A stretch of 64,000 nt of DNA from Clostridia bacterium (GCA_003246365.1 QKAN01000216.1:20099-84098), one strand, 5' to 3'. Positions 33,341 to 42,334 are shown, counted from the stretch's first letter. Notes: generated from the sequence alone by a model not told the origin. Numbers and translations: made by a program.

Positions 33341-33946
33341 ATGCGACAAACGGATTATGTGATTCTCGGGCTCTTGGCGGAGCGGCCGCTCAGCGGATAT
33401 CAAATCAAAAAGATCGTCGATATCCGGTTTAAGTTCTTTTGGAGCGAAAGCTTCGGTCAAATTTTTCCCGCACTCAAATCGCTTGCCGAGCAAGGCCTCG
33501 TTCAGGAATGCCCGCAGGAAGATGCGGGTGGTCGCGCGGTGAAAACATATGCCATTACGGCTGTGGGCAGGGAATCGCTGGTCAACTGGCTTGGCCAGCC
33601 GGTCGAAAAAGAGTCTTTTCGATTGGAAATTCTGCTGAAAACATATTTTTCCGGCTATGCTGCGCCGGAAGCGATGCTTGCGCACCTGGGCGCGTTTGAA
33701 GAGAGCCACGCAAGTCAGTTGCACATTCTGACCCTGTTTCAGAAAGAGCTGGAGAGCATACCGGACGACGACGAGAACCATGGCGAAATCCTGCGTGTGA
33801 TCGACTTTGGACAAAAGGCCAACCGCGCGTATCTGGACTGGTGCCGCGAAACAAAACAATATTTTGAGCAAAAACAACTCGCTCAAGCCGCAAAATCCGG
33901 CTTACGAGACGAGAACAGACAAACGGACACAGCGAAAAAGGAGTAA
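33341..33946 (+). CDS. PadR-family transcriptional regulator
   Basis: 201 residues. Residues 1-85 are the PadR winged helix (DYVILGLLAERPLSGYQIKKIVDIRFKFFWSESFGQIFPALKSLAEQGLVQ); the rest is the helical dimerisation domain of the PadR-s2 type. GAAGG precedes the ATG. It is followed after 4 bp by the iron-sulfur membrane protein gene, with which it forms an operon under the palindrome promoter. Such regulators usually respond to small molecules or envelope stress; the inducer is unknown. Confidence 0.9.
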   Translation: MRQTDYVILGLLAERPLSGYQIKKIVDIRFKFFWSESFGQIFPALKSLAEQGLVQECPQEDAGGRAVKTYAITAVGRESLVNWLGQPVEKESFRLEILLKTYFSGYAAPEAMLAHLGAFEESHASQLHILTLFQKELESIPDDDENHGEILRVIDFGQKANRAYLDWCRETKQYFEQKQLAQAAKSGLRDENRQTDTAKKE

Positions 33947-33950
33947 ACCA

Positions 33951-34673
33951 ATGCGTCAAAAAATCCGCAGAATCCTGCTATATGTTTCCCTGTTTCTTTT
34001 CCCGATTACAATGAACTTTTTCTCCCCGTATGTTTCCATCGACGGCGCGTTTGCGGGGGTGCTTTCCGGCAGCGCGATGATGTTTGTGTTGCTCTTTCTG
34101 TCCGGCATTTTCTTCGGACGCGCATGGTGCGGCTGGCTTTGCCCGGCGGGTGGGCTGGCGGAGGTTGCGCAAACGGTGAATCCGAAACCGGCGAACGCGA
34201 AAACGCTGCGCATCGTTCGCTACTGCATTTTTGCGGTGTGGTTCGGTGTGCTGACAACGGGGTTTATTCTTGCTGGTGGGATAAAGGGACTTGATCCTTT
34301 GCGCATGACGGAACACTATATCTCTGTGGATGAACCAGTAAAATACATCATCTATTACTTTGTGTTAGGATTGTTCTTTATTCTGGACCTTGCGCTCGGT
34401 CGGCGCGGCGCTTGCCACGGCGTATGCTGGATGAGCCCGTTCCTAACGGCGGGCATGGCGGTTGGGCGCGTGCTGCATCTGCCGCAAATGCGGATCAAAG
34501 CAAAGCTGGAAGCGTGCATCGACTGTAAAAAGTGCAACAATAAATGCCCGATGAGCATCGACGTCAACGCCGCGGTGAAAACGGGCAGCGTAAAGAGTTT
34601 CGATTGCATCCTCTGCGGGGAATGCGTGGATGTTTGCCCGAAGAATGTTCTATCCTACCGGAAACCAAAATAA
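33951..34673 (+). CDS. membrane-bound 4Fe-4S protein (NapH/CcoG-like)
   Basis: 240 residues. Four to five transmembrane helices (about 10-30, 35-58, 80-105, 125-145, 150-170), with membrane-edge cysteine motifs WCGWLCPAG and CHGVCWMSP, then two C-terminal ferredoxin motifs CIDCKKCNNKCP and CILCGECVDVCP. This is the NapH/RnfB-adjacent polyferredoxin type that moves electrons at the membrane. The ATG at 33951 has AAGGAG 8 nt upstream. Its last 33 codons lie inside a 150-bp repeat that recurs at 37083. Confidence 0.87.
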   Translation: MRQKIRRILLYVSLFLFPITMNFFSPYVSIDGAFAGVLSGSAMMFVLLFLSGIFFGRAWCGWLCPAGGLAEVAQTVNPKPANAKTLRIVRYCIFAVWFGVLTTGFILAGGIKGLDPLRMTEHYISVDEPVKYIIYYFVLGLFFILDLALGRRGACHGVCWMSPFLTAGMAVGRVLHLPQMRIKAKLEACIDCKKCNNKCPMSIDVNAAVKTGSVKSFDCILCGECVDVCPKNVLSYRKPK

Positions 34674-34720
34674 CGAACGGACAACCTGCAAAGCCGGATG
34701 GTATCGCATCCGGCTTTTCT
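34571..34720 (+). repeat. left copy of a 150-bp direct repeat flanking the AT-rich insert
   Basis: Begins CGCGGTGAAAACGGGC and covers the last 33 codons of the iron-sulfur protein gene plus its terminator, ending CGGCTTTTCT. It matches 37083-37232 at 143 of 150 positions with no gaps. This copy belongs to the intact gene. Confidence 0.95.
34691..34720 (+). terminator. terminator of the padR operon
   Basis: AAGCCGGATG (34691-34700) pairs with CATCCGGCTT (34707-34716), then TTCT. An identical copy lies at 37203-37232. Confidence 0.85.
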
Positions 34721-34840
34721 TTTATTTATTAAGCACGATGATGGACTTCGTTAAAATTTTAAAGTAAGATAAATTAATAACAAAAGAATCCTGTTTTCAA
34801 CAGTTTAAACTCTTATTGTGCGTTACTAGCGGGAGGTTTT

Positions 34841-37045
34841 ATGGGGATTGTCTACTTTAAGCTTGAGAATTGTTATGGAATAAAATCTTTTCAATACACA
34901 TTTAATTTTAATGCAAATAAAAAGGCTCATATTATATATGCTCCCAATGGCACTATGAAAACTTCATTTGCACGAACTCTACAAGATATATGTGACAATC
35001 GGATTACAACAGACGCTTTTTTTCCTGAACGTAAGACTACTAGAATTGTCAAGCACGACAATCAAGATGGAATTGATTTTGAAGCATCAGATATACTAGT
35101 TGTAGCACCATATCGAGGTGATTACAAATCGGAACGTATGAGTTTACTGTTGGCAAACCAAAGCCTAAAAAACGAATATGATTCGATTCATAATGAGATA
35201 GACAGTAAGATGGATGCTGTGAAAAGAAATCTTTCGACAATGTCAGGGAAAAAAGATGCAATAAGCATTTTAGTTAAAGATTTTGGTGAAGAACCAATAA
35301 ACTCTTACGAGCTATTAAGCCGTATCTCTGATGATATTGAATTGAAAGCACAAGCACAATTCGAAAATATTTCATATGGGAAATTATTCACTCCTGATGC
35401 AGAGGACGCTTTAAAACGCCCTGAGTTACTAGATGAATTAACTTCATATGTTGTGCAATATAACAAATTGTTATCTAATTCTGTAGTCTTTCAATCAAAA
35501 TTTGATCATTATAATGCCAAGGAAATATCAGGCGATTTAGCTAAGTCTGGATTTTTTCAGGCAAACCATAAAGTCCTTTTAAATGGCGAAAGCGTTGGAC
35601 GAGACGAAAAAGAGTTTAGGGAGATTATCGATGAAGAAAAACGGCGGATTATTGAAGTTGGTATGGCGGAAAAATTTGCCAAATTAGATACGATTTTAGA
35701 TAAAAAAATAGGCACACGAGATTTCAGAGCGTTTATAAGTCAGAATAAGTCCATTATACCTGAGTTAGCTGATGTTCAAGAGTTTAAGAAAAAAATTTGG
35801 GTGTCTTATTTGCTTTCAAAGGAAGCAGATTTTATTGAAGCAGTATTGTGCTATAAAAGAAGTCGCGAACGAATTTCGGAAATAATTAATGAAGCTGCGA
35901 ATCAAACATCCATTTGGGAAGAGATTGTAAATGAGTTCAACAATAGATTTTTAGATTTACCCTATTCGTTAAAGATTGGAAACAAAGAAGATGTTGTATT
36001 GAATCAAAAAGCACCAGTTGTCATATTTCATTTTAAGAGTGATAGAGCTGAAAAAGAAGTAGAACAAAAATTATTGCTCGAATTTTTAAGTGATGGTGAA
36101 AAAAGAGCCCTTTATTTATTGAATATTATTTTTGAAATAAAAGCGCATCAAATAACTAATCGACATCCATTAATAGTATTTGATGATATTGCTGATTCAT
36201 TTGATTATAAAAATAAATACGCTATTATCGAGTACTTGATTGATATTATAGAAAGCCAGTTTTTTTCTCCAATAATCCTTTCGCATAATTTTGATTTTTA
36301 TCGGACATTAGCTTGCAGGGCAGGGCTTAAATCATCTTCATGGTTCGCTGAGAAAACGGAGAGAGAAATTTCTATCGAGAAGGGTGAATACTTTGAAGAT
36401 GTATTTGAACATTGGAAAGAAGAGGTTTATAAAAAAGATGCTATTCTTGTTGCTTCTATCGCATTTCTAAGAAATATTGAGCAGTATCAAAATGGCAAAG
36501 AATCAATATCTTATCAACAACTAACCGCTTTACTACACTACAAGAAGAATCTAGTGCATCCTGTAATATCAACAGAATGTTATCTCATGGACGATTTTTG
36601 TGATCTAATAATTGAAAAATGGGGATTAAAAAGAGAGCTAATCACATATGATAGAACGATTTCAGTATTTGAGTTTATTATTAAATGCGCTCGCGATATT
36701 TCAAATAATCCGCAATCTTCTTTTTGCTTAGAGGAGAAAGTAGTATTAGCTATTGCATGTAGATTAATAGCAGAGAAATATATGATTAATCGTATTGCAG
36801 ATGCATCAAAGACCGAGGCAATAAAGAAAAATCAAACTAGAGCTTTAAAAAATCTTATTACGTTTAATCGTGCTGATCCGCAGGATGTTCAACGAGAAGA
36901 GATAATTAACCGAGTACTAATAATATCCTCAGAAAACATACATATAAATGCATTTATGTATGAACCTCTAGTAGACATAGCTCTTTCAGAAATAAAAGCA
37001 TTGTTTAATTTAGTCTCATCTCCATTGTTATCGGATGCAGTATAG
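34841..37045 (+). CDS. orphan SMC/ABC-like ATPase, probable defence gene, horizontally acquired
   Basis: 734 residues. Walker A YAPNGTMKTS (Lys40) at the N-terminus; a long helical middle (about 85-370, with coiled-coil stretches); signature LSDGEKRAL (416-424), Walker B LIVFDDIADS (Asp449) and H-loop LSHNFDF (His482). This split-ATPase layout is that of AAA_13/RloC/PrrC-like proteins. No zinc-hook CxxC is seen. The last 230 residues hold Arg544, Glu547 and a KKNLVH motif (His573), which could be a degenerate HEPN or PrrC-type nuclease site. Base composition is far more AT-rich than both flanks, and the gene sits alone between 150-bp repeats. GGGAGG precedes the ATG. Assignment to a named defence system is not possible from sequence alone. 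Confidence 0.75.
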   Translation: MGIVYFKLENCYGIKSFQYTFNFNANKKAHIIYAPNGTMKTSFARTLQDICDNRITTDAFFPERKTTRIVKHDNQDGIDFEASDILVVAPYRGDYKSERMSLLLANQSLKNEYDSIHNEIDSKMDAVKRNLSTMSGKKDAISILVKDFGEEPINSYELLSRISDDIELKAQAQFENISYGKLFTPDAEDALKRPELLDELTSYVVQYNKLLSNSVVFQSKFDHYNAKEISGDLAKSGFFQANHKVLLNGESVGRDEKEFREIIDEEKRRIIEVGMAEKFAKLDTILDKKIGTRDFRAFISQNKSIIPELADVQEFKKKIWVSYLLSKEADFIEAVLCYKRSRERISEIINEAANQTSIWEEIVNEFNNRFLDLPYSLKIGNKEDVVLNQKAPVVIFHFKSDRAEKEVEQKLLLEFLSDGEKRALYLLNIIFEIKAHQITNRHPLIVFDDIADSFDYKNKYAIIEYLIDIIESQFFSPIILSHNFDFYRTLACRAGLKSSSWFAEKTEREISIEKGEYFEDVFEHWKEEVYKKDAILVASIAFLRNIEQYQNGKESISYQQLTALLHYKKNLVHPVISTECYLMDDFCDLIIEKWGLKRELITYDRTISVFEFIIKCARDISNNPQSSFCLEEKVVLAIACRLIAEKYMINRIADASKTEAIKKNQTRALKNLITFNRADPQDVQREEIINRVLIISSENIHINAFMYEPLVDIALSEIKALFNLVSSPLLSDAV

Positions 37046-37082
37046 GTTTTGGATTATTGCATGAATATTATTCAGCACAAAT

Positions 37083-37232
37083 CGCGGTGAAAACGGGCAG
37101 CGTAAAGAGCTACGATTGCATTCTCTGCGGAGAATGCGTGGATGTTTGCCCGAAGGATGTTCTATCCTACCGGAAACCGAAATAGCGAACGGACAACCTG
37201 CAAAGCCGGATGGTATCGCATCCGGCTTTTCT
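37083..37232 (+). repeat. right copy of the 150-bp direct repeat
   Basis: Matches 34571-34720 with seven substitutions, all in the coding part; the 47 bases after the stop codon, including the terminator, are identical. It restores the 3' end of the iron-sulfur gene on the far side of the insert. Confidence 0.95.
37084..37185 (+). pseudogene. 3' fragment of the iron-sulfur protein gene
   Basis: Thirty-three codons plus stop (VKTGSVKSYDCILCGECVDVCP in the middle), lacking a start and the membrane part. It differs from the intact gene by four synonymous changes, TAA to TAG, Phe to Tyr and Asn to Asp. The pattern indicates it was once part of a working homologue. Confidence 0.85.
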
Positions 37233-37325
37233 GCTATCCCAATTGAGATTGACGTGATAACGGCAGAAGCATAAAATAATCTGATAACGTATTTTTCGTA
37301 CAATTTTTTCTAAAGGATTTTCCGA

Positions 37326-38828
37326 ATGAAACGCCGTTTGTTTTCTTCTTTACTGGTTATCATTCTACTCGCTTTTACTTTTCCGCAGGTTGCCCGCGCG
37401 GAAGGGGCGGATACACCCGTTCTAATCAAGGACGCGGCTGGCTTGATTGCGATTGCGGAGCATCCGGAAGGTGACTACATCCTCGGCGCGAACATCGATC
37501 TGTCCGGTGTAAACTGGATGCCGTTTGCGTTTTCCGGAACGCTCGACGGCGCGGGTTTTACGGTTTACAATCTCTCAATCACGCAAACCTGCGAAGAGAC
37601 GCGCATTACCTACGACGGGCGGCATGGCGGGTATCATACGATTTTTGCCGCGCTGTTTTCCACCGTAAGCGGCAGCGTGAAAAACCTGAATCTGCTGAAT
37701 GAAACCATCGATCTGACGACGGACCAACCGTGCTTTATCGCGGGTATTGCCGGATATCTGCTCGGCGGCGAACTGATCAACTGCTCCGTCAGCGGGCGGA
37801 TGAAGATTGTTTCCACAGCTCCACAGTGCGGCGCTGGCGGAATTGCCGGGTTCGGACACGGACGGATAGAAGGCTGCACGGTGGATGCGGAAATCACGAT
37901 CTGTGCGGTCAATCCAGATCGGTATTGCGAAGAATATCTTGGCGGTATTCTTTCAAACGGTTATGCGGATGTGATTGACTGTTTGGTAAAACTGGCAGGG
38001 TATACCTCCGTGCGCGGATATGTGCACAACGGAGGGCTTGTTGGCTTAAGCGACGTAAACCCGGAGAACAAACGGTATTTCGGGCATGTGCGCGGCTGCA
38101 GTGTGGACGCGAAAATCTCGTTTTTTGAAGATGTTGCGGATCGCAGAGCCTATTGCAGCGCGTATATTGGCGAAATTCAGAACGACGATCTGGTTGTCTC
38201 CGCCAATGAAACAGTGCGATTTGTGAGTTTGGAGAGCAAGGACTTTACACGCATGCTCCTGCCGGACATGGATCAAAACCCCGTTTATAACGCGGTTGTG
38301 ACTCCGCCGAAATGCACCGCGTTTGGCTACACCACCTATACGAACCCGGATACGGGATACTCTTATACGGACGATTACACTGCGCCTGCGCATACACCGG
38401 GAGAATGGCAGGTGGTGACACCGGCAAGCTATACGGGCGAAGGCACGCAGCGACAGTATTGCGCCGAGTGCGGCGTATTACTGGCGGAGGAAACGCTTCC
38501 AAAGCTGATTCCATCCGTTTCGTGCGAACTGAGTGAAAGCAAAGTGGAAATGACGTATCAAGATTCGCTTCAATTGATAGCGACGGTGTTGCCGATTGAC
38601 GCAACAAACGGAAACGTCACATGGATGAGTTCGGACGAATCCGTTGCTACCGTGAGCAACGACGGGCTGGTGACAGCACTTGGCAAAGGCAAAACCGCGA
38701 TCTACTGTAAAACGGACGACGGGTTTGCCTCCGCGGCTTGCGAGGTGGAGGTTCGCTTTACGTTTGGTCAGTGGTTGACGCGCTATATTCTGTTCGGCTG
38801 GATATGGAGCGCGGGCATCAACGGATAA
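37326..38828 (+). CDS. secreted protein with GLUG-like repeats and a bacterial Ig-like domain
   Basis: 500 residues. Signal peptide residues 1-25 (LLVIILLAFTFPQVARA). Residues 30-300 carry repeated G-[IL]-A/V-G-x segments and beta-helix-like turns (FIAGIAGYLLGGELINCSVSG, CGAGGIAGFGHGRIEGCTVD, GYVHNGGLVGLSD) of the GLUG/peptidase-associated type. A Cys pair follows in YCAECGVLLAEETLP, then a Big_2 Ig-like domain (about 397-480, SLQLIATVLPIDATNGNVTWMSSDESVATVSNDGLVTALGKG). The C-terminus TFGQWLTRYILFGWIW is hydrophobic and recalls short tails seen on clostridial Ig-like surface proteins. Surface-located; function unknown. Confidence 0.8.
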   Translation: MKRRLFSSLLVIILLAFTFPQVARAEGADTPVLIKDAAGLIAIAEHPEGDYILGANIDLSGVNWMPFAFSGTLDGAGFTVYNLSITQTCEETRITYDGRHGGYHTIFAALFSTVSGSVKNLNLLNETIDLTTDQPCFIAGIAGYLLGGELINCSVSGRMKIVSTAPQCGAGGIAGFGHGRIEGCTVDAEITICAVNPDRYCEEYLGGILSNGYADVIDCLVKLAGYTSVRGYVHNGGLVGLSDVNPENKRYFGHVRGCSVDAKISFFEDVADRRAYCSAYIGEIQNDDLVVSANETVRFVSLESKDFTRMLLPDMDQNPVYNAVVTPPKCTAFGYTTYTNPDTGYSYTDDYTAPAHTPGEWQVVTPASYTGEGTQRQYCAECGVLLAEETLPKLIPSVSCELSESKVEMTYQDSLQLIATVLPIDATNGNVTWMSSDESVATVSNDGLVTALGKGKTAIYCKTDDGFASAACEVEVRFTFGQWLTRYILFGWIWSAGING

Positions 38829-39077
38829 ATCGTATAAATAGAACGGGGTTTTTCCGCAAAAACAGCGGATTTCCGGCGTTTTTGCAATTTATCGTTTGAT
38901 GAATTCAAAAACAAAGTATGCTATACTGAATTATTAGTAATGCGATGCTGATCAAATTTTATCTTGCGCCGCAATCGTAAAGTCGGACGAATTCTTTATT
39001 TCGAAAAAACTTTCGCGGCAAGACGGTCGGACAGTTTTCCATTCGAATTTGAAAACAATATTTACGGGGGTTTGCGA

Positions 39078-40229
39078 ATGCAGAATGCGCTATATGTTGA
39101 AATCAGCGCGATTGGTATCATTCTGCTGGTCATCATTCTGATCACGCAACAACGGACGAGCGGTTTTTCAGCTGCGCAGCGGCGGTTTAACGATCTGCTG
39201 TATACGATGATCGTAATGCTCGTTGTAGACGCTGCGTGTTGGTTGATCGACGGCACACAGTTTCGCTTCGCTCGCGAACTGAATTATGTTCTCGAAACGA
39301 TCTATTACGCGTTCCAAATTATATTGCCGTTCCTTTGGGCGGTATATGTGGAAATTGCTTTGAGCAGCGATCTGAAATCCGCACGCAGAAGAATCAATAT
39401 CGCGACGGTTCCGCTGATCATTTTCATTATTGCGCTGGTGTTCAATTTCAACCGCGGTTTTGTCTTTATAATCGATGAAAACAACGTATATCATCGCGCA
39501 TCCGGCATGTATGTGTATGCTGCTTTGACTTATGTCTATCTGGTATACGGAAGCATACGCGCTCTGATTAAAGCAAAAGACTCCACCTGGGTGGATGACA
39601 AGCGCCGCTGTTACACCATGGCATTTTTCACAGTGCTGCCGTTGATTGCCGGAATTATTCAGGCGCTGTTTTACGGAATCAGTTTAAATTGGATCATTGC
39701 AACAGTCTCCGCCGTATTGGTCTATATTGATTCGCTGGATCATCAGATTTCGAGCGATCCGCTGACCGGACTGAACAACCGCCGTGAATTGACGAAATAT
39801 CTGCTGCGGGAAATGCGGGATCGCGACACGACCAGAAACGGCTTCTTGACGCTGATCATGATGGACGTCGATGAGTTTAAGCAGATCAACGATACGCTTG
39901 GGCATTTCTATGGGGACAACGTTCTGATTGCAGTCGCGGGAATATTGAAAGCAAGCTGCAAAAACACGGAGGCGTTTCTGGCGCGGTATGGCGGCGATGA
40001 ATTTTGCATTGTTCTTCCGGCAAGCACCGAGGCGGACACGCAAAAGGTTGTTGAGCGAATCGCATTGCAGCAGGAAGAATGGAACAAATCGCATCTGGAC
40101 ATGCATGCCGTCAGCTTAAGCATCGGTTGCGCGGTTTGGGATGCGCAGAAAGACTCCGGATACGAAGCGTTGATTACGCGCGCGGATAAAAAGATGTATG
40201 AATCTAAGAAGAAGAAAAAACACTCGTAA
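39078..40229 (+). CDS. membrane diguanylate cyclase (GGDEF), first of a tandem pair
   Basis: 383 residues. Residues 1-215 contain about seven transmembrane helices (ISAIGIILLVIILITQQ, LLYTMIVMLVVDAACWLI, and so on), an integral sensor of unnamed type. Residues 225-380 form a GGDEF domain with an intact RYGGDEF catalytic loop and DPLTGLNNRREL lead-in. The RxxD inhibitory site is absent. It should make cyclic di-GMP at the membrane in response to an unknown cue. The ATG at 39078 follows a GGGGG site; a longer frame to 38964 is rejected. Its neighbour at 40297 has the same architecture. Confidence 0.87.
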   Translation: MQNALYVEISAIGIILLVIILITQQRTSGFSAAQRRFNDLLYTMIVMLVVDAACWLIDGTQFRFARELNYVLETIYYAFQIILPFLWAVYVEIALSSDLKSARRRINIATVPLIIFIIALVFNFNRGFVFIIDENNVYHRASGMYVYAALTYVYLVYGSIRALIKAKDSTWVDDKRRCYTMAFFTVLPLIAGIIQALFYGISLNWIIATVSAVLVYIDSLDHQISSDPLTGLNNRRELTKYLLREMRDRDTTRNGFLTLIMMDVDEFKQINDTLGHFYGDNVLIAVAGILKASCKNTEAFLARYGGDEFCIVLPASTEADTQKVVERIALQQEEWNKSHLDMHAVSLSIGCAVWDAQKDSGYEALITRADKKMYESKKKKKHS

Positions 40230-40296
40230 AAACTGATCGAAGCGTCGCGCCGAATTCCGAGCCGTCCTGTGCGTTACATTCAACGGGGGTATACCA

Positions 40297-41442
40297 ATGC
40301 AAAGCTTGCTCTATGCGGAAATCAATCTAGTCGGCATCATATTGCTGCTGGTTATTTTATTGAACCAAAGACAATCCACCGGGATTTCAACCGCACAGAT
40401 ACAGTTTAATGTTCTTATCATCTCCGGCTTGATTATGCTTGCCGTCGATTCCTGCTGCTGGCTGATCGACGGAAAGCAATTTTTATTTGCTCGAGAACTT
40501 GCGTATACCGTTGAAACGCTGTTTTATGTAATGAATATTTTGATGCCGTATTTCTGGATGCGATTTACGGAGTTTGCGCTGAATGCAAACCGGACAACTG
40601 CAATTCGAAACACAAAAATCGCGGCGATTCCGCTCGTAATCTTATTTGCCGCATTGGTATTAAACTTCAAATTTGGGTTCGTGTTTACCATCGATTCGAA
40701 CAATGTGTATCACCGCGCCGCCGGATTCGTTGCTTATGCAATTCTTGCCTACGGATATCTGGCTTATGCAACCGTTCTTTCGCTGAAAATGGCGCGAAGC
40801 GCCGCCTGGGCCGGCGACCGGAGGCGGTATCATGTCATGGCGTTTTTCATGGTTCCGCCGTTTCTGGGTGGAGTCATTCAAGTGTTCTGGTATGGCGTGA
40901 ACTTTACATGGGTGCTGGCTTCTATTTCAATTCTTCTTGTTTATATTGATTCGCAAAACAGGCAGATTTCTACCGATCCGCTTACGTCGCTGAACAACCG
41001 GCATGAATTGGCCAAGTTTTTACTGCGAGAGATGAAAGAACCTTCAAAAAGCAGCGCGGTAACGTTGATTATGATGGACATCGACAAGTTTAAACAGATC
41101 AACGATACATACGGACATTTTTGCGGAGATCGTGTGCTTGTTGCCGTTTCGGATATTCTGAAAATGAGCTGCAAAAATACACCGGCGTTTCTGGCGCGGT
41201 ATGGCGGAGACGAATTTTGCGTTGTGCTGCCGGCCGCCGCCGAAAGCGGCGCGGATGCGATGATTGCCCGCGTACGAGCGGGAATTTCCGAATGGAATTC
41301 GTCAAATCCTGATAAGCTGCCGATTGGTATGAGTTTTGGGGTCGCTGAATGGAATGCGCAGCGAAACGAAAGTTATGAGTCGCTCATCTGCCGCGCGGAC
41401 GAAAAGATGTATCAGGAGAAAAACTCGAAAAAGAGTAAATAA
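40297..41442 (+). CDS. membrane diguanylate cyclase (GGDEF), second of a tandem pair
   Basis: 381 residues with the same plan as the preceding gene: seven-helix N-terminal half (NLVGIILLLVILLNQRQSTGIS, ACWLIDG-type second helix), then GGDEF with DPLTSLNNRHEL and RYGGDEFCVVLP. The central FVFTIDSNNVYHRAAGF parallels FVFIIDENNVYHRASGM in its neighbour, showing a tandem duplication. No RxxD site. The gap of 67 bp holds no terminator, so both are probably on one transcript. Confidence 0.87.
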   Translation: MQSLLYAEINLVGIILLLVILLNQRQSTGISTAQIQFNVLIISGLIMLAVDSCCWLIDGKQFLFARELAYTVETLFYVMNILMPYFWMRFTEFALNANRTTAIRNTKIAAIPLVILFAALVLNFKFGFVFTIDSNNVYHRAAGFVAYAILAYGYLAYATVLSLKMARSAAWAGDRRRYHVMAFFMVPPFLGGVIQVFWYGVNFTWVLASISILLVYIDSQNRQISTDPLTSLNNRHELAKFLLREMKEPSKSSAVTLIMMDIDKFKQINDTYGHFCGDRVLVAVSDILKMSCKNTPAFLARYGGDEFCVVLPAAAESGADAMIARVRAGISEWNSSNPDKLPIGMSFGVAEWNAQRNESYESLICRADEKMYQEKNSKKSK

Positions 41443-41464
41443 ACCAAACCAATACAAATAATAT

Positions 41465-41504
41465 GCCCGCCTGATCGCGCAATTTGCGAACAAGGCGGGC
41501 TTTC
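41465..41504. terminator. terminator after the GGDEF pair
   Basis: GCCCGCC (41465-41471) and GGCGGGC (41494-41500) with a 22-nt apical region, then TTTC. It lies between converging genes. Confidence 0.65.
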
Positions 41505-41524
41505 ATTATCATCAATAGTCTTTT

Positions 41525-42334
41525 CTATTTTTCGCCGATATACATCGCGTGTTCGGACAACGCCAGTAGCTCCGGGACTTCGAGATATCGTTTTGCGATT
41601 TCCAGCCAGCATGCAATTTCGTCCGGTTCACGGGACAGGATATCCGGTTCGTTCGGGGAGAGGATTCCTTCCTGGCCGAACAGATGCAGCTTTTTCAGCG
41701 GGAACTGCTCCATAAACGGCAATATATTGCGCGAATGCGTAAAGCAGGCGCGGGTAAATGCTCTACCCCGGTAATCATTGCCGTCTACGATCGCTTGTAT
41801 GATCGGGCTGGTGTCTTCTTCGGTCGAATCGCGTATGATATTGCCGCCGTTTTTCAAATCAAAAAGGATGCCCGCAAATACCTGAATAAACGAAACATAT
41901 AATTTTCCGCCGGGTTTGAGGCACCGCAATGCGGCCTCCACGGCGCGGGTTTGATCCGTAGGATCGAGCAGATGATAGATCGGTCCCATGAGAAACACAT
42001 GATCAAACGAACCAAGCTCCAGTTCGTCGAGATGGAGACAGTTTTTCACATGCGTTTTCATCGAAACGCCGGCTTCCGCCGCTTTTTGGTTTGCGAGGCG
42101 GATGTTTTCGCGTGACAGATCGACGAGCGTAACTGCGCAACCTCGTCCGGCATAATGGATGGAATATCGTCCCGGCCCGCCGCCGATATCGAGAATGCGA
42201 TCGCCCGGGCGGATGTACCGATCCATCATGTGCGTTGTGAGCAGAAATTCGAACGGATGCTCTTCAAGTCGCTGCCATTCCAACTCCGGGTTCGCGTCAT
42301 AATAATCCCGAATGATGGTCGTATTTTGCTCCAT
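41525..42334 (-). CDS. class I SAM-dependent methyltransferase
   Basis: 269 residues. Motif I is ILDIGGGPGRYSIHYA near residue 50, then VTLVDLSRENIRLA, FDHVFLMGPIYHL and a post-motif LKPGGKLYVSF. Substrate unknown. The ATG at 42334 was chosen over an upstream one at 42430 because the family's N-terminus (a short TTIIRDYYDANPELEWQRL helix) starts here and a purine-rich AAGGGCGG site precedes it. Confidence 0.85.
   Translation of the reverse strand: MEQNTTIIRDYYDANPELEWQRLEEHPFEFLLTTHMMDRYIRPGDRILDIGGGPGRYSIHYAGRGCAVTLVDLSRENIRLANQKAAEAGVSMKTHVKNCLHLDELELGSFDHVFLMGPIYHLLDPTDQTRAVEAALRCLKPGGKLYVSFIQVFAGILFDLKNGGNIIRDSTEEDTSPIIQAIVDGNDYRGRAFTRACFTHSRNILPFMEQFPLKKLHLFGQEGILSPNEPDILSREPDEIACWLEIAKRYLEVPELLALSEHAMYIGEK

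Noticed and set aside
34721..37082. Insert as a transposon or integron
   Set aside because: No transposase, integrase, terminal inverted repeats or short target-site duplication; the flanks are 150-bp copies of host gene sequence.
37028..37303. A 91-codon reverse frame across the right-hand repeat
   Set aside because: Antisense to the duplicated gene end and its terminator, without ribosome site.
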